From the NCBI GenBank assembly GCA_022414725.1, contig CM039464.1:49288499-49352498 (forward strand): a stretch of 64,000 bases of DNA, read 5' to 3'. Every line of letters begins with the position of its first letter. Within the stretch, counting starts at the first letter, position 1. Under the pieces are notes generated by a model, which saw only the letters and a list, made by a program, of their open reading frames with translations, had not been told where the DNA came from and ran no database searches. This DNA comes from Microglena sp. YARC. Its lineage: Eukaryota; Chlorophyta; Chlorophyceae; Chlamydomonadales; Chlamydomonadaceae. Of the stretch, positions 56,001-62,929 are shown piece by piece. A program made the position numbers and the translations under genes.

Positions 56001-59000
56001 ATAGGGTATTGTCTCGTACTGGGTAATGAGCTTGAGCTTCAAATAATAGGGGACTATATGGAGGGGCATTGGGACTTGGGGAAGAAATGATTTTGGATTA
56101 GGTGGAGCTGATATGGTGAGCTTGGGGAAGAAATGATTTTGGATTAGGTGGAGCTGATATTGTCTCATTGGGTAATGAGCTTGAGCTTCGAATAATAGGG
56201 GATAATAGGAGACAATATGCAGCTTTGATATCCTACCTTGACTCTGGTGGTGAGCTTGGGGTAGAAATTATTTTGGATTAGGTGGAGCTGATATTGTCTC
56301 ATTGGGTAATGAGCTTGAGCTTCGAATAATAGGGGATAATAGGGGACAATATGCAGCTTTGTGATCCTACCTTGACTCTGGTGGTGAGCTTGGGGTAGAA
56401 ATGATTTTGGATTAGGTGGAGCTGATATTGTCTCATTGGTTAATGAGCTTGAGATTGGAATAGTACATTTGGAATTCTATTGTTTAGGCAGTGTTCTTGT
56501 TTTAAGGTCTCTTACCCACACCGACAGTGTGGGGGTACGTCGGCACCTTTCCTGCGCCCCTTTGGCACCCCTTCCATTCATAATACACCCGTAAGCAAAA
56601 ATGTAAGCAAAACAAAACTGCCAATGACCCCCCAAATTAGCAGTGCAAGCATTCCAACTCACAGAGATTGAAATTGAAATTGAAATTGTTACATCCGTGT
56701 CATACAGTTACTCACAGGACGTGATGTTAAGGACACCACAGCGTAAGCAGGAGCCAGCTATAGTCACCGTACCCACAGAGATCCTACCTTGGCTCTAGTG
56801 ATGAGATTGGGGTAGAAATGATGTTGGATTGTATGCAGCTGATATTGTCCCTGGTAGTGAGCTTGAGCTGGGAATAATTTGGGATAATATGGAGTGGCAT
56901 TGGCTTTTGAGGCCAATTTGAAGTATCACTGATTTGGGATCATATGGAGCGGCATTGGCTCGTGTGGCCAATTTGAAATATCACTGATTTGGGACACCTA
57001 GATCTTGTTCTGGCTGGTGTGCCCAATGCGAGCTATTATTGATTTGGGATAGCTAGATCTTGTTCTGTTTCTTTTGTCCAATCAATGTGAGCTATTATTG
57101 ATTTGGGATAGCTAGATCTTGTTCTGGGTCGTGCAGCCAGCCTGTGCTATACCTATTTTGGGATAGCTAGACCTTGTTCTGGCTGGTGTGTCCATTCAGT
57201 GCAATCACTGATTTGGGATAGCTAGATCTTGTTCTGGGTCGTGCAGCCAGCCTGTGCTATACCTATTTTGGGATAGCTAGACCTTGTTCTGGCTGGTGTG
57301 TCCATTCAGTGCAATCACTGATTTGGGATAGCTAGATCTTGTTCTGGGTCGTGCAGCCAGCCTGTGCTATACCTATTTTGGGATAGCTAGACCTTGTTCT
57401 GGCTGGTGTGTCCATTCAGTGCAATCACTGATTTGGGATAGCTAGATCTTGTTCTGGCTCAATGTGGGCTATTGTTCAATGTGAGTGTTCAATGTGAGCT
57501 ATTATTTTTAAATGTGAGTGTTCAATGTGAGCTATTGTTGATGTTCTGGCGTGGGACAAAGTTGATGTTTGAAAACACGAGGGCTTAAGCTCTTGTGTCT
57601 TATCTGTGAATATGTGGTGTGTGTGTGTGTGTGGGGGGGGGGGGGGTAAACCAGGGATGGGTGTGGGTGTGGGGATGGTTGGGAAACCCAACCCAACAAA
57701 GCTTTAGCTCTAGTGGCTAATCTGTGCTATCATTGATGTACTGATGTGAGATGGTGGGATTGTTTGACTTAAGCGCTATGCTGTAAATTTTTAGACGCAA
57801 GCGCTACGCGGTATATTCTTTGACGCAACTGTGACCATCACCTTCGTCCCACTCAGGGAGCTCCTAACGTTAGTCAAGTCTGGTCATGTCGAGTGGTGCA
57901 GAACTACCCCCTCACCACACATGGGGTAACCCCACCGACTCCAAATAAATGCTTTACAACAGCGCTTCAGTTTATCCTACCTTTTGACTGCCGTATGTGA
58001 CTGTGACCATCACCTTCGTCCCACTCAGGGGGCTCCTAACGTTGGCAAGTCAAGTCTGGTCCAAGTCCTATCGAGCGGGACACCGGAGATCCAGAACTAC
58101 CCCTTCACCACGCGAAGTATTAAGATCGGTCACTTTTTCCTCGATGGCAAGCGGCACCAGGTGACTGACACCCCAGGGCTCCTTGCACGAGCGGATGAAG
58201 ATAGGAACAAGATGGAGTTGCTCACCCTCGCAGCCATGGACTGCCTGCCCACCTCGGTGCTGTTTGTGATTGACCTGACGGAGGAGTGTGGGACGAGTGT
58301 GCAGGACCAGTGGGAGATCAGACACGAGGTGAGTGTAGGGGACGCTCCAGGGTTGCCAATATAGGACATAGGTTGCCTGCCCACCTCGGTGCTGTTTGTG
58401 ATTGACCTGACGGAGGAGTGTGGGACTAGTGTGCAGGACCAGTGGGAGATCAGACACGAGGTGAGTGTAGGGGACACTCCAGAGGTGCCAATATAGGACA
58501 TAGATTGCCTGCCCACCTCGGTGCTGTTTGTGATTGACCTGACGGAAGAGTGTAGGACCAGTGTGCAGGACCAGTGGTAGATCAGAAACGAGGCGAGTGT
58601 AGGGAACACTCCAGAGGTGCCAATATAGGACATAGGTTGGGCAAGTCTCTTTAGCCTATTTAGCTACCCCTGGACTGTAACACTCATGCAGGCTTAATGG
58701 AACTAGGACGGTATATGATAGGGCTTGTCAGACCTGTAGTGCTTCCAGTCACTGTTATTGTTTTCGACGACGCATCGCCACTGCGTCACCATTCTGTCGT
58801 TGCATAGCCCCTTTCAGTGACATACATTGGTCTAGTGGTAGACTAAATCACTCTGAGGATGAAGAGTCGGGGGTTCGAGCCCCCCTTTGGTCGCCTGTTG
58901 TTGCAGGTTGTTGTCAACCGTGATGGTAGCTTGTCCAGTTGAGGTAGAAGACCGCTCCCTACCCGCGTACGATGGGTTCCCTTAACACCATGCCCCACCA

Positions 59001-59923
59001 GGCGTTATCATTACCTTGTCGTTGCATGGTAACGCAAGAATCCCCCAAACACCTGGGGCTCCTCGCATCGCGCTCGGCCATGCGATGGCTACGCAACAAT
59101 CCTGAATTCAGCCTTGAGTAGCCCAAGTGGCTACTCCCTAGAGTTGCCCAGGTGGCTATTCCCTTGATTTTCCCAAGTGGCTATTCTCTTGAGTAGCCCA
59201 AGTGGCCACTCAACCTACATAATTCTGAAATTAAAAACACTGCTTATACTGCAATTGGCTTCAACTGAATGGAAACTCTTGCCTCCCATCTTTCACCCTC
59301 CACTTTCCACCTTCCACCCTCCACTTTCCACTTTCCACCCCCCACTTTCCACCTTAAACCCTCCACTTTCCACCCTCCACTTTCCACCCTCAACTTTCCA
59401 CCCTCCACTTTCCACCTTCCACCCTCCACTTTCCACCTTCCACCCTCCACCCTTCACTTTCCACCCTCCACCCTCCACCTTGTACCTTGCCTTCCACTCT
59501 GTGCAGGTGCGGGAGAGGTACCCCAGCAAGCCCTGGCTGGACGCCTTCTCAAAGTCAGACATGCTGGACGACATCCTTGCAGAGGGAGACCTCATGCTGA
59601 AGGAGCTGGGCGCAGCCCCAGCAACAGCAGAGGACATGGCACACGCGCCGGTGTCCCTCATCATCCGGGGGGACAACTATGCAGAGTTTATACCTGTAAG
59701 CAGCCCTGAAGACCTCGTCTCTCGACTGCCGCATGCGGTGCGAGTGTCCTCTCTAACAGAGGAGGGCCTGCCTGATCTACAACAGCGCATTATCTCGCTG
59801 TTCACTGAAGCTGCGGTGCAGGAAGCGATTGAGGCAGGCAAACAATTGGAGCAAGAGTTAGGGCAAGACAGCACAAGAGAGGCAGTGGCAGCAAGCTTTG
59901 CGACTGAAGGGGAGCTATTGTAG
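44809..59923 (+). CDS. NOG1-like plastid GTPase (PDE318-type), about eight exons
   Basis: Obg/NOG1-class GTPase, known in ribosome assembly; the plant paralogue PDE318 acts in plastids. Exons: 44809-~45077, ~47074-47244, 48967-49057, 50620-50642, 53808-53910, 55321-55548, 58029-58328 and 59507-59923. All phases agree. The order matches NOG1: transit peptide; LPVVSPSDEHLHSAIRRA; NEAAKERNRSARQMDTLMK; ELSGPLTRYIDGFPDVSKLH; PFERTLLQLTVGE; ALPSVELRDPTLALV; GAPNVGKS (G1); NYPFTTR (G2); DTPG (G3); FVIDLTEECG; DAFSKSD (G4, Ser in place of Asn); VSSLTEEGLPDL (G5 region). About 520 residues. Introns reach 3.2 kb and are mostly tandem arrays, many copied from exon edges. The GTPase motifs are intact, so it is probably functional. 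The exon 2 start is the least certain junction. Confidence 0.85.
45460..46520. repeat. AT-rich ATGCATGC array of about 47-bp units in intron 1
   Basis: More than 20 imperfect units with ACATGCATGCTATATA and ATGTATGTA.ACAACATTAA. The small frames inside are not genes. Confidence 0.9.
46600..46815 (+). repeat. dispersed repeat family B, near full copy
   Basis: GTGGGTCAGCAGCTCCTGCC, CATCTAATCCTTCGAGGCTA and AGGGAGACCCATCTTAGAGG, in the same order as the copy at 22490-22720. Confidence 0.65.
46848..47100. repeat. (CAA)n microsatellite with CAG/CAT interruptions
   Basis: About 250 bp, open in all three plus frames and on the minus strand. It abuts exon 2 of the GTPase gene; a few Asn/Ser codons may be exonic. 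Confidence 0.9.
47074..47244 (+). CDS. NOG1-like exon 2
   Basis: Contains YVPLFMHPHHDQFKPGFN then KLPVVSPSDEHLHSAIRR and ends at donor GTATGC in phase 2, which joins exon 3 to give AIRRAKKTVH. The start is ambiguous because it lies in a (CAA)n run: CAG acceptors at 47073-47082 fit phase 2 from exon 1, while AAG at 47101 fits phase 0. A GTAAGC at 47181 could be an alternative donor. Confidence 0.55.
47592..47776. mobile_element. MITE-like palindromic element, copy 3
   Basis: Starts TAGGGAACGGCT and ends GCCTATCCCTAG as imperfect terminal inverted repeats, with internal ATCATATGATATCAT words and GGCCAAAGTTACCATTTAAA. It sits in GTPase intron 2. Confidence 0.7.
47790..48290. repeat. GGATTGGAATGCAATTCAAT tandem repeats
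   Basis: About 20 imperfect units of 16-28 bp in GTPase intron 2, drifting to GATTAAATGGAATG units. Confidence 0.85.
48315..48470 (+). repeat. dispersed repeat family A, full-length copy
   Basis: Order: CACTGTAGCGCAAACTCAGG, GTCGGTAAAACGATTG, TTCAGTTCATCAGTGC, CCCCTCCTGACACAGTTGGG, CAAATCCCTTTAGCCTATTT, GGCCTACCCCTGGACTGTTA. The same order is seen at 52995-53145 and reversed at 29680-29830. Confidence 0.75.
48470..48966 (+). repeat. about 62-bp array leading into the exon 3 acceptor
   Basis: Units with CATACATACCTGTCTGTCAC, TTGTCCCCCTTGTCATACAT and ACCTTTTTGTCACACTTGT. The last unit becomes ACCTGTTTGTCACTTGCCAC AG, the real acceptor, so this array amplifies the branch/pyrimidine region without exon DNA. 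Confidence 0.8.
48967..49057 (+). CDS. NOG1-like exon 3
   Basis: Acceptor GCCACAG. Reads AKKTVHLTTIKNEAAKERNR then SARQMDTLMK, with donor GTGAGTG. The RNRSARQMDTLMK segment is a PDE318-type signature. Its last 18 nt are repeated in the intron. Confidence 0.8.
49130..49690 (+). repeat. donor-side array: seven copies of the exon 3 end
   Basis: Units of about 93 bp at about 49135, 49225, 49320, 49415, 49508, 49602 and 49660. Most are CATCAG, then ATGGATACCCTGGTGAAG, then GTGAGTGAG, plus a shared intron piece with CAGCTTCTAGGCAGCTTCTT. Each full unit looks like an 18-nt in-frame exon (MDTLVK) with its own AG and GT. Confidence 0.9.
50060..50560. repeat. CACATTACACAATCCTTACC tandem repeats
   Basis: Short units grading into ACATTACATACGATCATT units, in the intron before the microexon. 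Confidence 0.8.
50620..50642 (+). CDS. NOG1-like microexon of 23 nt
   Basis: Acceptor TGTATGCAG, codons ELSGPLT plus two bases, donor GTGAGA. It is required to convert exon 3 (phase 0) to exon 5 (needs phase 2), and the result ELSGPLTRYIDGFP follows the family pattern ELALPLKEYMESFP. Confidence 0.65.
50643..52060. repeat. about 43-bp GAGCTATTTTATGAGC array, 1.4 kb
   Basis: About 30 imperfect units with GAGCTGTTTTGTTTCCTTGC and CGAGCTATTTTATGAGC. Starts immediately after the microexon donor; each unit echoes GAGCT, the first bases of the microexon, but the link is weak. Confidence 0.85.
52258..52405 (+). repeat. dispersed repeat family C copy
   Basis: Shows GCATCACCACTGCGTCGCCA, GGGCTTCGCGCTTTGCTC, ATGCGATGGCTATGC and AATCCTGAAATCAGGCTTGA. 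Relatives lie at 58765-59230 (split by a SINE), 62080-62270, 62930-63045 and reversed at 9615-9712. Confidence 0.6.
52995..53145 (+). repeat. dispersed repeat family A, full-length copy
   Basis: CACTGTAGCACGAACTCAGG, CAGTTCATCAGTCCTTTTTC, CAGTTGGGCAAGTCCCTTTA and CCCCTGAACTGTAACATACA. Confidence 0.75.
53270..53807 (+). repeat. acceptor-side array: exon 5 start copies with CACACCTTACACCT spacers
   Basis: Five copies of CCACTTGGCAG|GTACATTGATG at about 53340, 53527, 53590, 53670 and 53730, plus a weaker one near 53262, separated by (CACACCT)n pyrimidine repeats. The real exon is the last. Confidence 0.9.
53808..53910 (+). CDS. NOG1-like exon 5
   Basis: Acceptor CACTTGGCAG; reads RYIDGFPDVSKLHPFERTL then LQLTVGENLYTSLLVK, with donor GTGAGG. 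Copies of its first 13 nt and acceptor precede it. Confidence 0.85.
54060..54190 (+). repeat. dispersed repeat family A copy
   Basis: CACAGTGGGCAAGTCCTTTT, TTTGGCCTACCCCTGGACTG and CAACATACACAC. A second copy lies at about 54540-54650. Both lead directly into exon 6-edge copies, so the repeat 3' end was captured in the array. Confidence 0.65.
54195..55320 (+). repeat. acceptor-side array: nine copies of the exon 6 start
   Basis: Units of about 100-120 bp near 54201, 54310, 54419, 54661, 54777, 54889, 54988, 55100 and 55208. They carry CATGCAG, then the exon piece (KGLRKSIQEKGKG), in several cases extending to SKAANKAAALD. They differ by small indels and stops; only the final copy at 55321 continues into the exon. 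Confidence 0.9.
55321..55548 (+). CDS. NOG1-like exon 6
   Basis: Acceptor CATACATGCAG; 76 codons from IKGLRKSIQEKGKGYASRAA to SVELRDPTLALV, helical pre-GTPase region, donor GTGAGC. Both edges are amplified in the flanking introns. Confidence 0.85.
55560..56465 (+). repeat. donor-side array: copies of the exon 6 end
   Basis: At least five units of about 115-135 bp repeat GGAGCTTTGAGATCCTACC, TTGGCTCTGGTGGTGAGCTT and GGGGTAGAAATGATTTTGG. A further copy lies at 56778-56830 beyond a LINE insertion. The donor GTGGTGAGCTT is kept in nearly all. Confidence 0.9.
56669..56773 (-). mobile_element. very short 5'-truncated LINE insertion with 9-bp target-site duplication
   Basis: The reverse strand carries the 3' end GCTTACGCTGTGG, CATCACGTCCTGTGAG and a (CAATTT)n tail, the same family as 678-1474. 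Direct repeats CACAGAGAT at 56660-56668 and 56774-56782 flank it; the right one belongs to an exon 6-edge unit. Confidence 0.8.
56990..57460. repeat. 110-bp tandem array, about four units
   Basis: Nearly identical units with TGATTTGGGATAGCTAGATC, TTGTTCTGGGTCGTGCAGCC and GGCTGGTGTGTCCATTCAGT, followed by GTGAGCTATTGTTC words to 57540. Confidence 0.9.
57825..57890 (+). repeat. acceptor-side copy of the exon 7 start
   Basis: GTGACCATCACCTTCGTCCC ACTCAGGGAGCTCCTAACGT repeats the acceptor and first codons of exon 7 (58007-58055) about 180 bp upstream. The copy also retains part of the next 60 nt (CTGGTCATGTCGAGTGG, AGAACTACCCC). Confidence 0.85.
58029..58328 (+). CDS. NOG1-like exon 7: G1-G3 of the GTPase domain
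   Basis: Acceptor CCCACTCAG; exactly 100 codons from GAPNVGKSSLVQ to DQWEIRHE, with NYPFTTRSIKIGH, VTDTPGLLARADEDRN and VLFVIDLTEECG. Donor GTGAGTG. Confidence 0.92.
58345..58625 (+). repeat. donor-side array: two long copies of the exon 7 end
   Basis: Two units of about 130 bp repeat the last about 85 nt of exon 7 (LPTSVLFVIDLTEECG to QWEIRHE) with the GTGAGTGTAGGG donor. The second has R(N)-type changes and a GCGAGT donor, so it is decaying. Confidence 0.92.
58805..59016 (+). mobile_element. tRNA-derived SINE, copy 2, inserted in a family C repeat
   Basis: A box TGGTCTAGTGG near 58833, B box GGTTCGAGCCC in CGGGGGTTCGAGCCCCCC, then the same body and 3' end (CCACCAGGCGTTATCATTAC) as 31558-31772. 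Flanked by TGTCGTTGCAT at about 58795-58805 and 59018-59028, a likely target-site duplication within the family C sequence. Confidence 0.8.
59285..59500 (+). repeat. pyrimidine-rich CCCTCCACTTTCCACCTT array before the last exon
   Basis: About 215 nt of C/T-rich units ending at the CTCTGTGCAG acceptor; effectively a greatly lengthened pyrimidine tract. Confidence 0.85.
59507..59923 (+). CDS. NOG1-like terminal exon: G4/G5 and C-terminus
   Basis: Acceptor CTCTGTGCAG; from VRERYPSKPWLDAFSKSDML through VSSLTEEGLPDLQQRIISLF to a Glu-rich tail ending TEGELL and TAG. The tail segment from LFTEAA onward is the unit repeated downstream. Confidence 0.85.
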   Translation: MRERYPSKPWLDAFSKSDMLDDILAEGDLMLKELGAAPATAEDMAHAPVSLIIRGDNYAEFIPVSSPEDLVSRLPHAVRVSSLTEEGLPDLQQRIISLFTEAAVQEAIEAGKQLEQELGQDSTREAVAASFATEGELL

Positions 59924-59974
59924 TACTCATATATCGGTCGATGCGGAGCGATAGTAGTAGTCGTACCTTGGCCC

Positions 59975-61680
59975 ACTTATGCGCCGTTCACTTTGGCTGC
60001 TGCACAGGAGGAAGGCACAGAAGTGGAGCAAGGATTATGTCAAGACGGCGCAAGAGAGGCAGTGGCAGTTAGCTTTGCATCTGAAGGGGAGCTATTGTAG
60101 TCCTCATACCTCAGCCCCCACAACCACGCTGTTCACTGAGGCTGCGATGCAGGAAGCGATTGAGGCTGGCAAACAATTGGAGCAAGAGTTAGGGCAAGAC
60201 AGCACAAGGGAGGAAGTTGCAGCAAGCTTTGCGACCGAAGAGGAGCTATCGTAGTAGCCATACCTCAGCCCCCACTACCACGCTGTTCACTGAGGCCGCG
60301 GTGCAGGAAGCGATTGAGGCAGGTAAACTATTGGAGCAAGAGTTAGGGCAAGACAGCACAAGAGAGGCAGTGGCAGCAAGCTTTGCGACTGAAGGGGAGC
60401 TATTGTAGTACTCATAAAGTCATATATCGGTCGATGCGTAGCGTTAGTAGTAGACATACCTTAGCCCACTATTGTGCCGTTCACTGAGGCTGCTGCTCAG
60501 GAGGCAGGTAAAGAAGTGGAGCAACGATTAGGGAAAACAGCACAAGGGAGGAAGTGGCAGCAAGCTTTGTGACTGAAGAGGCGCAATAGTTATAGCAATA
60601 CCTTGGCTCCCACTATCATGCTGTTCACTTTGGCTAGTGTACAGGAGGCCATGGAGGCAGGCACATAAGTGGAGCAAGGATAAGGGCGAGATAGCACAAG
60701 GGAGGATGTGGCAGCAAGCTTTGTGACTGAAGGGGAGCTATAATATTAGTCATAGTTCAGCCCCCACTACCACGCTGTTCACTTAGGCTAGTGTACAGGA
60801 GTCGGAGGAGATGGGCAAAGAAGTGGAGCAAGGATTAGGGTGAGTTAGCACATGAGCGCAAGTGGTAGCAAGCTTTGTGACTGACGAGGAGCTATTGTAT
60901 ATGTCATACCTCAGCCCCCACTACCACGCTGTTCACTTTGGCTAGTGTACAGGAGGCCGAGGAGGCAGGCACATACGTGGAGCAAGGATAAGGGCGAGAT
61001 AGCACAAGGGAGGATGTGGCAGCAAGCTTTGTGACTGAAGGGGAGCTATAATATTAGTCATACCTCAGCCCCCACTACCACGCTGTTCACTTTGGCTAGT
61101 GTACAGGAGGCCGAGGAGGCAGGCACATAAGTGGAGCAAGGATAAGGGCGAGATAGCACAAGGGAGGATGTGGCAGCAAGCTTTGTGACTGAAGGGGAGC
61201 TATAATATTAGTCATACCTCAGCCCCCACTACCACGCTGTTCACTTTGGCTAGTGTACAGGAGGCCGAGGAGGCAGGCACATAAGTGGAGCAAGGATAAG
61301 GGCGAGATAGCACAAGGGAGGATGTGGCAGCAAGCTTTGTGACTGAAGGGGAGCTTTAGTATAAGTCATACCTCAGCCCCCACTACCACGCTGTTCACTT
61401 TGGCTAGTGTACAGGAGTCGGAGGAGATGGGCAAAGAAGTGAAGCAAGGATTAGGGTGAGTTAGCACATGAGCGCAAGTGGTAGCAAGCTTTGTGACTGA
61501 CGAGGAGCTATTGTATTAGTCATACCTCAGCCCCCACTACCACGCTGTTCACTTTGGCTAGTGTACAGGAGTCGGAGGAAACAGGCAAAGAAGTAGAGCA
61601 AGTATAAGGGCGAGATAGCACAAAAGCGCAAGTGTCAGCAAGCTGTGTGACTGAAGAGGGGCAATAGATGTAGTCATACC
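59975..61680 (+). repeat. array of eleven copies of the final GTPase coding segment, past the stop
   Basis: Units of about 150 bp near 59983, 60129, 60279, 60476, 60619, 60772, 60927, 61082, 61237, 61389 and 61545. They repeat CGCTGTTCACT, then GAGGCAGGCAAA, GGAGCAAG, GCAAGCTTTGTGACTGAAG and GGGAGCTAT. Units 2 and 3 still encode LFTEAA.QEAIEAGK and ASFATE.EL; later ones accumulate stops. Four of them (60927-61350) are nearly identical, a recent amplification. Confidence 0.9.
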
Positions 61681-61689
61681 TGTTGTTGC

Positions 61690-62035
61690 TGATGACGATG
61701 TTTCTTCTCCTGTTGCTACCTGTTGCTCCTGATGATGATGATGATGATGATGATGCACCTGCTCCTACTGCTGCTGTTGCTTATGCTCCCCTTGCTGATC
61801 CTATTGCTGCTGGGGTTGATAATGGTGCTGATGCTGCTCCTCCTGCTGCTGCTGCTGTTGCTTATGCTCTCGCTGATCCTATTGCTGCTGGGGATGATAA
61901 TGGTGCTGATGCTGCTCCTCCTCCTGCTGCTGCTGTTGCTCATGCTCCCCTTGCTGGTCCTGTTGCTGCTGATGATAATGATGACGGCGACAATGATGAT
62001 GAAAGTGATGCTGTTGGTGGTGGTGGTGGTGGTGG
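61690..62035. repeat. GCTGCTCCTCCTGCTG/GATGAT minisatellite
   Basis: About 84-bp units with CTGATCCTATTGCTGCTGGG and GATAATGGTGCTGATGCTGC. An acidic/Ala-rich plus frame ([20 protein letters not shown]) is open over 118 codons, but other frames are open too; coding is doubtful. Confidence 0.75.
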
Positions 62036-62146
62036 GTAGCCCACTCTTAGAGTCTTAGTGCGTTGAAGAACTGTTTCCATTTATTTTTGCGACGGGTTAC
62101 AAATAGAGCTACTCTGCGCGACTCCAGAGCGACCTGCTACCTCCCT

Positions 62147-62176
62147 CACCCCCCCCCCCCCCCCCCCCCCCCCCCC
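62147..62176. repeat. poly-C tract
   Basis: About 30 consecutive C within a family C copy. Confidence 0.85.
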
Positions 62177-62210
62177 GGGGCTCCGCGCTCCGCCCTGTCC
62201 CATGCTACGC

Positions 62211-62580
62211 CACAATCCTGAAATCAGGCTTGCTTCGCAACTTTTGCTACCCAACTGGACCTACAGAAAGCTGAAACAAAAATCGCTGCTGTTTCCTATG
62301 GCGTTGATCAGCAGGGCAATGACAAGGGATCGGTTTTTCATATGTCGGCCAAAGAAGAGTATGATATTTTATTTGAGTGGTAACTTAAGCCTAGCCAGAC
62401 TGCCGGCATCATATGAAATCATATGATGACATGATACCATATCACATGATATGCCGATCCCTAGTCATTGCCCTGCTGATCAACGCCACAGGAAACAACA
62501 GTGAATTTTCTTTCAGCTTTCTGTAGGTCCAGTTGGGTAGCAAAAGTTGCGAAGCAAGCCTGATTTCAGGATTGTGGCGT
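62211..62580. repeat. long inverted repeat with a MITE loop
   Basis: The left arm 62211-62324 (ACAATCCTGAAATCAGGCTT ... GCAGGGCAATGAC) is the reverse complement, with small indels, of the right arm 62463-62580 (GTCATTGCCCTGCTGATCAA ... GCCTGATTTCAGGATTGT). Confidence 0.85.
62325..62462. mobile_element. MITE-like palindromic element, copy 4
   Basis: Starts AGGGATCGG and ends GCCGATCCCT (terminal inverted repeats), with internal GGTAACTTAAGCCTAGCCAG and ATCATATGATGACATGATAC. Confidence 0.7.
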
Positions 62581-62799
62581 TGCATGGTATGGTATTGCCG
62601 TTCCCTAGCAATGACTGGGTCTGTTGGCTGAAATGTTAAGCTGGCTACAGTGGCTGAGTCCCAGAGACCTAGTGGTAGTTACCCCCTCTGGACTGATTAC
62701 TCGATCAATATTACGCTTTATGACGATGCGTGAGGTTGAGGGGGCCAGCCCGTTCGCTTGCGCTGGGGCCAACCACCAACCCTCTGGACTGTATATACA

Positions 62800-62890
62800 T
62801 GTTGCAGTCCATGGGTAGCCAATACGCTACAGGGACTTGCCAAACCTTGAATAATCAAGATCACCACCAAATTAGCACGAGGGGCTATAA
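62800..62890 (-). repeat. dispersed repeat family A, reverse copy
   Basis: GTTGCAGTCCATGGGTAGCC and CAGGGACTTGCCAAACCTTG. Confidence 0.6.
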
Positions 62891-62929
62891 TGGCAAGCAC
62901 CTAACTGTATGACGATTTTTATTGCGACG

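Noticed and set aside
58825..58895. Functional tRNA gene
   Set aside because: T-arm and D-arm-like parts are good, but the acceptor arms do not pair; it is the second copy of the SINE.
59244..59709. Gly/Trp/Lys-rich minus frame and Pro/Ser/Thr-rich plus frame
   Set aside because: Pyrimidine-rich intronic array before the last GTPase exon; period-driven openness.
61683..62058. Acidic Ala-rich 118-codon plus frame
   Set aside because: Minisatellite open in two plus frames and on the minus strand; no start context, splice site or family likeness.
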